Of a stretch of DNA of 50,260 nt, positions 44,507-50,260 are shown piece by piece. The notes beneath the pieces were generated by a model that saw only the letters and a program-made list of their open reading frames with translations, searched no databases and had not been told where the DNA came from. The position numbers and the translations under genes are program-made. How positions within the stretch are numbered: position 1 is the first letter of the stretch; each line of letters begins with the position of its first letter. The stretch is from Candidatus Woesearchaeota archaeon (lineage in GTDB: Archaea; Nanoarchaeota; Nanoarchaeia; Woesearchaeales; JAGVZT01): positions 1-50,260 of the forward strand of contig JAFCGF010000012.1 of assembly GCA_017608295.1 (NCBI GenBank), written 5' to 3'.

Positions 44507-44544
44507 TCGTAGAGACGCAAAATTTTGCGTCTCTACGATCAAAT
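44501..44544. repeat. Perfect 44-bp palindrome carrying the kinase stop codon
   Basis: Left arm 44501-44522 (ATTTGATCGTAGAGACGCAAAA) is the exact inverse of the right arm 44523-44544, a 22-bp perfect inverted repeat. It has the core GTAGAGACGC-AAAATTTT-GCGTCTCTAC shared with four more copies downstream. It probably acts as a terminator for the operon, and is a REP element of the neighbouring transposase (inference). Confidence 0.9.
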
Positions 44545-44580
44545 AATAAAAATATTGCCCCCCCATAATAATGAAAATAA

Positions 44581-45210
44581 ATGGCAAAATTCAAAAACAA
44601 ATACCGTATTGAATCCGCCCGTTGCCCAAAATGGGATTATGGTTGGAATGGTGTCTATTTTATTACCATTTGTACCAAAAACAGGGAATTCTATTTTGGA
44701 AATATTGAAAATGGTAAAATGAATTTGTCGGAAATTGGAAAAATTGCACATCAATATTTATTGGAAATACCGGATCATTTTCCGTTTGTAAAATTGGGCG
44801 AATTCGCGATAATGCCCAACCATGTTCATGCGATAATAATTATTGATAAAACCCACGTAGAGACGCAAAATTTTGCGTCTCTACCATCCCAACCGGTTGA
44901 ACCATCCCAATTGGTTGAACCATCCCAACCGGTTCAACCATCCCAACCGGTTCAACCATCATCACCACACGCAATTAACCATTCCAAAAAAACAAAAAAC
45001 CAATTCGGGCCACAATCACAAAATTTGGGATCCATTGTTCGCGGATTTAAAACCGGTGTGAAAAAATTTGCCACGATGCATAATATTGACTTTACCTGGC
45101 AATCCAGTTTTCACGATCACATTATCAGAAACAAACCCGAATATAACAGAATAGGAAAATACATTATGGATAATCCCAGAAATTGGGGTAATGATAAATT
45201 CTATAAATGA
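44581..45210 (+). CDS. REP-associated tyrosine transposase (RAYT, IS200-like Y1 HUH)
   Basis: The 209-residue Y1-type HUH transposase has RYRIESARCPKWDYGWNG at the start, YFITICTKNREFYFG, AIMPNHVHAIIIID with the HUH pair His81/His83, SIVRGFKTGV near 151-160, HDHIIRNKPEYNR near 178-190, and KYIMDNPRNW with the candidate catalytic Tyr194 (aligned by memory with Tyr115 of E. coli TnpA-REP). Linker residues 91-149 are unlike the rest: VETQNFASL is encoded by a palindrome (44857-44884), and four hexapeptide repeats (PSQPVE/PSQLVE/PSQPVQ/PSQPVQ) by an 18-bp tandem. The linker does not break the frame. Such enzymes move REP palindromes without full transposon ends. The stop overlaps the next ATG. 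Confidence 0.85.
   Translation: MAKFKNKYRIESARCPKWDYGWNGVYFITICTKNREFYFGNIENGKMNLSEIGKIAHQYLLEIPDHFPFVKLGEFAIMPNHVHAIIIIDKTHVETQNFASLPSQPVEPSQLVEPSQPVQPSQPVQPSSPHAINHSKKTKNQFGPQSQNLGSIVRGFKTGVKKFATMHNIDFTWQSSFHDHIIRNKPEYNRIGKYIMDNPRNWGNDKFYK
44857..44884. repeat. REP palindrome inside the transposase gene
   Basis: The perfect 28-bp palindrome has the core found at 44501-44544 (centre AAAATTTT). It is read as VETQNFASL in the transposase linker. Confidence 0.9.
44884..44955 (+). repeat. Four 18-bp tandem repeats in the transposase gene
   Basis: Units at 44884-44901, 44902-44919, 44920-44937 and 44938-44955 share CCATCCCAACCGGTTGAA with one or two changes, so 72 bases encode 24 residues of the PSQPVE type in frame. 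Each unit carries AACCGGTT or AATTGGTT. Confidence 0.92.
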
Positions 45211-47924
45211 TAAAAATATATTACACCAATAATATTGTAAAGACACGAAAATTTGTGTCTCTATTGATCACGGTAGAGACACAATATTTTGCGTTTCTAC
45301 TGCTCACCGGATTGATTCTTTTTCTTTTATCCTGCAATAAACAAGAAAAGATTGAATTCACAAGCAAACTACCAGATCATACAACCCGAACCTGGATTGG
45401 CCCCGAATACTGGGCAAACCCCCTGCAAGACTGGCAACTAAAAGAGGGACAAATTGAATGTGTGGTAAGTGGTGGTTTTCGAAATGTATTTTTACTACCC
45501 CATGAGATCGGATCACAGGAAGGTGATTTTTCTATGAGTATCCGGGCTAAAAACCTCAATCCCCGAAAGGATACCCTGAATGAAGGCTGGATTGGTTTTG
45601 AAATCGGGATCAGGGGACAGTTTAACGACTATCGCGACAATGCTATTCGTGGACGAGGCTTTCCCATTGGAATTACAACAGATGGCCGTATGTTCATCGG
45701 CAAAATTGATTCAACACAAAAACCAATTCCAACTATTTCATTGGACAATATTATCATTGAAATAAAGGCGACCCAACAGGATGATGGTGATTATAATATT
45801 TTTATACAGACGCAAAATTTTGCGTCTCCACAACCACAAAATATTATTATCCGAAAAAATATCCCGGCCGATTGGATCGAAGGTGGCATTGCCCTGATAT
45901 GCCACAGTGGCCCGCTGCAGGAATTTCCGGATGATCGAAAAATAAATGAATATCCAGGCTGGGGTACAAGCTGGGGAACACAACGCAACGGAAATGTCAA
46001 TTTTGGATTTTCTGACTGGAAAATTTCCGGTAAGAAAATTACTTTTCATGAAGAAAGGACATTCGGCCCAATCTTATTTGTCCAATACACTTTGAGCAGA
46101 GGCACCTTGAAAATGACAGCACAGATGCCGCCTATTGGTAAAAAAGACGGACAAGTGATTGATCTAAAAACCAAAGCCGGTATCCATTGGAAAACCATCT
46201 CACAAGCTCCCATTGATTCACTTGCCAGAACAGCCACCTTCAGAATTGAAGAGTGGGATGTATCCAGAAACATCCGTTATCGATTGGCATATCAGCTTTA
46301 CGATGAGGGAAATAAACTAAAAACCTATTATTTTGAAGGGAACATCCGGAAAGAGCCGCTGGATAAAGAAGAAATTGTTGTTGCCGGATTTACAGGCAAT
46401 AATGATCTGGGTTTCCCAAATAATGATATTGTTGAAAGTGTGAAATATCATGATCCTGATTTGTTGTTTTTCTCAGGTGATCAAATTTACGAAGGGGTAG
46501 GTGATTACGGTGCTCAGCATGCCCCCCTGGATAAGGCGTGCCTTGACTACCTCCGCAAATGGTATATATATGGTTGGGCATATTGTGATCTGATGCGCAA
46601 TCGTCCAACTGTCCCCATTCCGGATGATCATGATGTATATCATGGAAATATATGGGGTGCGGGTGGGATTGCAACTCCACCAGGTTTATGGGGAGGTTAT
46701 GCCCAGGATCAGGGGGGGTACAAAATGCCTGCTATATGGGTAAACATGGTCCAGCGAACTCAAACTGCCCATCTTCCTGATCCTTTCAACCCTGAACCGG
46801 TAGCCCAGGGTATTGAAGTTTACTATACAGAAATGAATTATGGAGGCATCAGTTTTGCCATTATTGAAGATCGGAAATTTAAATCAGCTCCAAAACTTTT
46901 ATTTCCTGAAGCGAAAATTTACAATGGCTTTGCACAGAACACCGATTATGATGCTGAAGCAAATAGTGATGTTGAAGGGGCGGTTTTACTTGGGGACCGA
47001 CAACTGAAGTTCCTTGAAGAGTGGAGCGGTGATTGGACAAACAATACCTGGATGAAAGTTGTGCTTTCCCAAACCATTTTTTCCAATGTGGCAACATTGC
47101 CTTATGAGGAGCGACACTCGGATGCTATTGTTCCCAAACTGAGGATACTGAAACAGGACGAATATCCTCCTAATGATGTACTCGTTTCAGATTTCGATGC
47201 CAACAGCTGGCCTCAGACAGGAAGGAACAAAGCATTGGCAGCTATCCGAAAATCCTATGCTTTGCATATTGCCGGTGACCAACATCTGGGTAGCACTATA
47301 CAATATGGTATTGATGACTGGCACGACGGAGGCTATGCATTTTGCGTCCCAGCCATTTCAAATTTATGGCCTCGCCGTTGGTGTCCTGCCGAAGGAGGAA
47401 AAAATAGAAAGAAGGATGCGCCAGGATATACCGGAGATTTCACAGATGGCTTTGGAAATAAAATGAGTGTATATGCAGTATCAAATCCAGTATTAACAGG
47501 ACGAAAACCAGCCCAGTTGTATGACCGGGCTGCCGGCTACGGTATTGTAAAATTTAATAGAAGCACACGTGATATCACCATTGAATGCTGGCCCCGTCAG
47601 GCAAATCCTGAAAAGGATGCACAGTTTCCTGGCTGGCCAATCACAATCAATCAGGAAGATAATTTTGGAAGAAGTTCAAATCTTTTTCTGCCTGAACTAA
47701 CCATCACCGGCATCATAGATCCGGTGGTGCAGGTTATCGACGAAGATAACAAAGAAGTTATTAGTACGTTGCGGATCAAGGGAACCAATCATCAACCTAA
47801 AGTGTTGCATGAAGGTAAATATACCATTAAGGTAGGTGAACCCGGAACCGGTAAGATACGCATAATTGAAAATGTCTCAGCAGGAAATAAAGGCGATTTA
47901 GATGCCATTCAAATTTCATTTTAA
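45207..47924 (+). CDS. PhoD-like metallophosphatase lipoprotein with REP-derived N-terminus
   Basis: The 905-residue protein is given here from ATG 45207, which overlaps the transposase stop by four bases (ATGA). Residues 11-18 and 23-31 are read through two palindrome copies (45237-45264 and 45273-45300), and the frame then runs through LLTGLILFLLSC, a lipobox. The true start is uncertain. A long beta-rich N-terminal domain (about 50-390) precedes the PhoD-like alkaline phosphatase/phosphodiesterase domain, with metal sites LFFSGDQIYEGVG, PIPDDHDVYHGN, SQTIFSNVATL and HIAGDQHLGSTIQYG. A third copy (45808-45827) is read as QTQNFAS inside the N-terminal domain. The enzyme would cleave a phosphoester at the cell surface; a glycan-linked role fits the context (inference). 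Confidence 0.8.
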   Translation: MIKIYYTNNIVKTRKFVSLLITVETQYFAFLLLTGLILFLLSCNKQEKIEFTSKLPDHTTRTWIGPEYWANPLQDWQLKEGQIECVVSGGFRNVFLLPHEIGSQEGDFSMSIRAKNLNPRKDTLNEGWIGFEIGIRGQFNDYRDNAIRGRGFPIGITTDGRMFIGKIDSTQKPIPTISLDNIIIEIKATQQDDGDYNIFIQTQNFASPQPQNIIIRKNIPADWIEGGIALICHSGPLQEFPDDRKINEYPGWGTSWGTQRNGNVNFGFSDWKISGKKITFHEERTFGPILFVQYTLSRGTLKMTAQMPPIGKKDGQVIDLKTKAGIHWKTISQAPIDSLARTATFRIEEWDVSRNIRYRLAYQLYDEGNKLKTYYFEGNIRKEPLDKEEIVVAGFTGNNDLGFPNNDIVESVKYHDPDLLFFSGDQIYEGVGDYGAQHAPLDKACLDYLRKWYIYGWAYCDLMRNRPTVPIPDDHDVYHGNIWGAGGIATPPGLWGGYAQDQGGYKMPAIWVNMVQRTQTAHLPDPFNPEPVAQGIEVYYTEMNYGGISFAIIEDRKFKSAPKLLFPEAKIYNGFAQNTDYDAEANSDVEGAVLLGDRQLKFLEEWSGDWTNNTWMKVVLSQTIFSNVATLPYEERHSDAIVPKLRILKQDEYPPNDVLVSDFDANSWPQTGRNKALAAIRKSYALHIAGDQHLGSTIQYGIDDWHDGGYAFCVPAISNLWPRRWCPAEGGKNRKKDAPGYTGDFTDGFGNKMSVYAVSNPVLTGRKPAQLYDRAAGYGIVKFNRSTRDITIECWPRQANPEKDAQFPGWPITINQEDNFGRSSNLFLPELTITGIIDPVVQVIDEDNKEVISTLRIKGTNHQPKVLHEGKYTIKVGEPGTGKIRIIENVSAGNKGDLDAIQISF
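45237..45300. repeat. Two degenerate REP palindromes at the 5' end of the PhoD-like gene
   Basis: Copy one (45237-45264) differs from the 28-bp core at six positions and copy two (45273-45300) at three; eight bases separate them. Both are read in the frame that gives VKTRKFVSL and VETQYFAFL. Confidence 0.8.
45808..45827. repeat. REP palindrome inside the PhoD-like coding sequence
   Basis: AGACGCAAAATTTTGCGTCT is a perfect 20-bp palindrome, the inner part of the same core, and is read as part of IQTQNFASP without a frameshift. Confidence 0.85.
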
Positions 47925-47925
47925 C

Positions 47926-48108
47926 ATGAAAAAAAACATGTTACTTCCCCTGTTTTACCTGTTTGCAACAGGCATATATGCCCAACTTGAGCTTCCAGCC
48001 ATATTTTCTGACAACCTTGTATTGCAACAAAACTCCCCTTACCCGAATGGCATCCGGGGGGCTGGTAATAATGCCTGGTTGTTTGTGGATGAAATTATTG
48101 TGGAATAA
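47926..48108 (+). pseudogene. Chimeric deletion remnant: sialate O-acetylesterase start joined to a discoidin-like end
   Basis: The 60-residue frame begins MKKNMLLPLFYLFATGIYAQ (signal peptide), then LELPAIFSDNLVLQQNSP, the canonical start of a SASA/sialate O-acetylesterase (LPxIFSDNMVLQQ). At about codon 37 it changes to GAGNNAWLFVDEIIVE and stops. This ending matches the last residues of the next gene (GAGNAAWLFVDEITVE), an F5/8-type end. A 1-2 kb deletion between two genes with such parts would give it. It is not expected to be functional. Confidence 0.8.
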
Positions 48109-48129
48109 AAATTTTATAAAAGGATTCCT

Positions 48130-49980
48130 ATGTTTACTAAAATTATCAAATCATTCATAAGTGTAATTGTTATTGCACTTTGTATTTCAAACCTTGTCAA
48201 TGCCCAAACCCGGACAGAAATAAGCTTACCTGATATTCCCGGATATTATACTTTGAAATGTGATTTTCACATGCACACACCTTTTTCTGATGGTACGGTC
48301 TGGCCGCCTGACCGGGTAACCGAAGCATGGATGGAAGGCCTGGATGCCATCGCCATAACCGATCACGTGGAATATCATGCCTTTAAGCAGGATATCCCGG
48401 TTAAATATAATCGCTCTTATGAATTGGCATTGCCAAAAGCAAAAGAGTTGGACATGCTTTTGGTCAAGGGAGCAGAAATTACCCGCGAGATGCCACCCGG
48501 GCATTTCAATGCTCTATTTATCAATAATGATTCCCTGTTGTCGATCAAAGACCCGCTAAAGGCGATCGAAGAAGCTGCCAAACAAAACGCATTTATTTTT
48601 TGGAACCATCCCGGATGGAAAGGACAGCAAGCTAACGGAGTGGCACGTTGGTATGATGAGCATACTTTAATTTTCGAAAAAGGGTGGTTGCAAGGTATCG
48701 AAGTGGTTAACACTTCAGAGTATTATCCGGAGGTTTTTCAGTGGGCGTTGGATAAGAACTTAACCATGTTTGGCAATTCAGATGTTCATTCCCCAGTCGC
48801 ATTTCAGTGGGAGAAAGAATTGGGGCAGCATCGACCTATTACGCTGGTGTTTTCAAAGGATCGATCACTGGAAGCTTTACGCCAGGCATTAGAGGCAGGA
48901 CGTACAGCGATTTATTTTGAAGACAAGTTAATCGGACGCGAGGAATATCTGTCTCTTTTATTTGATGAAATGGTAACTGTTAAGAATGATTTACAATCTT
49001 TAACTCCCCAAGGCACTGTCTATGTTCAAGTTCACAATCATTCAGATATGGATTTGATCCTTGAGGCAGAAAAAGAATTAAATGATCTGGTTATTCCACA
49101 AAAAGTAAAACTGTGGGCGCATCGTACGGTGCGTTTTTCGGTTCGGCTCAGATCATTGGATCAATTCTATCAGAAAATCAAAATGCTCTTTACAGTTAAG
49201 AATATGTTAATCGGGCCGGAGAAATCGCTGCCGGTTGCCCTCGAATCAGAGGTCATCAATCTACGTGCTTTACAAATTGTACCCGGTAAAAAGGAAAATG
49301 AATTTACAATAAATGCAGATAAAATACCGGATGATGTTCAGGTGTATTATACATTGAATAACGAAAAACAATCGTATGCTATTAACCACAAATTTACTGC
49401 CAAAGGCAAGGTGAAACTGGAAATCAATGCCTTTAAAGGTGAGCGGGGCTTTGGGAAATCCGCTGTAAAAGAGATCAATCCACACAGAGCGCTGGGTAAA
49501 AAAACAGTTCTTGCCAACCCGCCTGATGTAAAATATCAGGGAAGTGGAGCGAATCCAATAACAGATGGTCAGCTTGGATCCATTAATTTTAAAGATGGAA
49601 ATTGGATGGGCTTTGAACAGGAAAATTTGTTCGCTACAGTTGATTTAGGCAAGACCATAAATGCGGCAAAAGTTAAAATCAATTTTTTACAGGATCATCG
49701 CTCATGGATTTTTCTGCCGAAAAAAGTTGAAATACAAATCTCCAGTGATGGCAAATCCTTTTCAACACTAACAACCCGCACATTCATATCGAAAGAAAAT
49801 GCTATACAGGAAATCAAAACGGTTGAAGCAACCATAAATAATGGGCGTTTTGTTCGCGTGATTGCAGAAAATCAATTTGAATGCCCGGAATGGCATTCAG
49901 GGGCCGGTAATGCTGCCTGGCTGTTTGTGGATGAGATTACCGTTGAAGTTCAGGAAGAAAAACCATCTCAAAATGAATAG
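48130..49980 (+). CDS. Secreted PHP-domain phosphoesterase with discoidin-like C-terminus
   Basis: The 616-residue protein has a signal peptide (1-25, ending NAQ). The PHP domain (about 35-290) has CDFHMHTPFSDG, AIAITDHVEYH, LLVKGAEITRE, FWNHPGW and FGNSDVHSP, giving the usual metal ligands of PHP phosphoesterases (HxH, DH, E, H, DxH). A central beta-rich region (about 290-460) follows. The C-terminal part (about 480-605) with ITDGQLGSINFKDGNWMGFE and GAGNAAWLFVDEITVEV looks like an F5/8 type C (discoidin-like) carbohydrate-binding module. The enzyme would remove phosphate from a surface glycan or related substrate. It lies 21 bases after the remnant. Confidence 0.85.
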   Translation: MFTKIIKSFISVIVIALCISNLVNAQTRTEISLPDIPGYYTLKCDFHMHTPFSDGTVWPPDRVTEAWMEGLDAIAITDHVEYHAFKQDIPVKYNRSYELALPKAKELDMLLVKGAEITREMPPGHFNALFINNDSLLSIKDPLKAIEEAAKQNAFIFWNHPGWKGQQANGVARWYDEHTLIFEKGWLQGIEVVNTSEYYPEVFQWALDKNLTMFGNSDVHSPVAFQWEKELGQHRPITLVFSKDRSLEALRQALEAGRTAIYFEDKLIGREEYLSLLFDEMVTVKNDLQSLTPQGTVYVQVHNHSDMDLILEAEKELNDLVIPQKVKLWAHRTVRFSVRLRSLDQFYQKIKMLFTVKNMLIGPEKSLPVALESEVINLRALQIVPGKKENEFTINADKIPDDVQVYYTLNNEKQSYAINHKFTAKGKVKLEINAFKGERGFGKSAVKEINPHRALGKKTVLANPPDVKYQGSGANPITDGQLGSINFKDGNWMGFEQENLFATVDLGKTINAAKVKINFLQDHRSWIFLPKKVEIQISSDGKSFSTLTTRTFISKENAIQEIKTVEATINNGRFVRVIAENQFECPEWHSGAGNAAWLFVDEITVEVQEEKPSQNE

Positions 49981-50006
49981 TATTATTCCTATCAATATTA
50001 CCTGAG

Positions 50007-50060
50007 ATGAAGCAAACAAGGAAACAGTTTCTCCAGACCCTGGTTGCCGGGTGTGTTTGA
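50007..50060 (+). pseudogene. Remnant of a Tat-signal protein start
   Basis: ATG 50007 reads KQTRKQFLQTLVAGCV and stops at 50058-50060. The TRKQFLQTL sequence is a typical start of a Tat-exported enzyme (SRRxFLK-like, here TRKQFLQ), followed by a lipobox-like GC. Nothing follows it in frame. The rest to 50260 shows no gene. A truncated or frameshifted gene is likely, but a chance frame of 17 codons cannot be excluded. Confidence 0.4.
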
Positions 50061-50260
50061 TTTGTAAAACTTTTGAAATGAAGTGATCCAAATATAATTT
50101 AGGCATGATGCAAATCACAAAAAATAAATTCTTAATAACTATTTTTGGGTCTGGTGAACAACTCAACATTTTTCCGGCAGCAAAATCACTGTTGGGTTAG
50201 CAAAATACCCGAAAACAATTTTCACAAGCCAGTTTTTTAACTCATTTACAACAGAGAACA

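Noticed and set aside
44884..44955. CRISPR-like array
   Set aside because: The 18-bp units are contiguous, with no spacers, and are translated in the transposase frame; no cas genes are present.

Overview
The window looks like part of a chromosome from a free-living, polysaccharide-degrading member of the Bacteroidota, probably a Bacteroidales/Marinilabiliales-type organism. The evidence is type IX secretion (T9SS) sorting tails on secreted proteins, a GldL-like membrane protein, a FISUMP-domain protein, many SPII lipoproteins, and promoters of the TTG-N19/20-TAnnTTTG type. The assignment comes from reading motifs, not from a database search.

Layout. 1-5.4 kb: a tight trio of cyclase-like hydrolase, radical SAM/SPASM-like enzyme and GT1 glycosyltransferase, then a small lipoprotein and a convergent Na/Pi symporter-PhoU protein. 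5.4-18.8 kb: mostly secreted proteins (FISUMP, SnoaL-like, esterase, tail-like, PKD/T9SS, GH2 glycosidase, sulfatase, beta-barrel) mixed with several decayed genes. 18.9-30.2 kb: a formyltransferase, a block of hypothetical secreted proteins, and a minus-strand set with a metallophosphatase, a CdsA-like membrane protein, a PlsC/P-loop-kinase fusion and a DAG-kinase-like protein. A truncated second copy of the formyltransferase and two remnants of the same tRNA 3' end lie at about 20.0 and 29.1-30.2 kb and suggest an old segmental duplication.

30.3-44.5 kb is the functional centre: a 14-kb, tightly packed operon for a fucose-like sugar. Its genes are a degenerate-NUDIX regulator with a good promoter, a tungsten/molybdenum aldehyde:ferredoxin oxidoreductase, a class II aldolase (FucA type), FucP permease, FucU mutarotase, FucI isomerase, GH2 glycosidase, two sulfatases and an FGGY kinase. 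Together they would desulfate and trim a sulfated, probably fucose-containing glycan, import the sugar, isomerise, phosphorylate and cleave it. The oxidoreductase is a candidate for oxidising the L-lactaldehyde released by the aldolase (inference).

44.5-50.3 kb: a REP-associated tyrosine transposase (RAYT) is surrounded and penetrated by at least five copies of one palindrome. One copy holds the stop codon of the kinase. One lies in the variable linker of the transposase itself, next to an 18-bp tandem repeat. Two supply the N-terminus of the following PhoD-like lipoprotein, and one sits in frame inside that protein. All four coding copies are read in the same frame (VETQNFAS-like peptide). 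This is the most unusual feature here. A chimeric deletion remnant (sialate O-acetylesterase start joined to a discoidin-like end), a PHP-discoidin protein and a bare Tat-signal fragment close the window.
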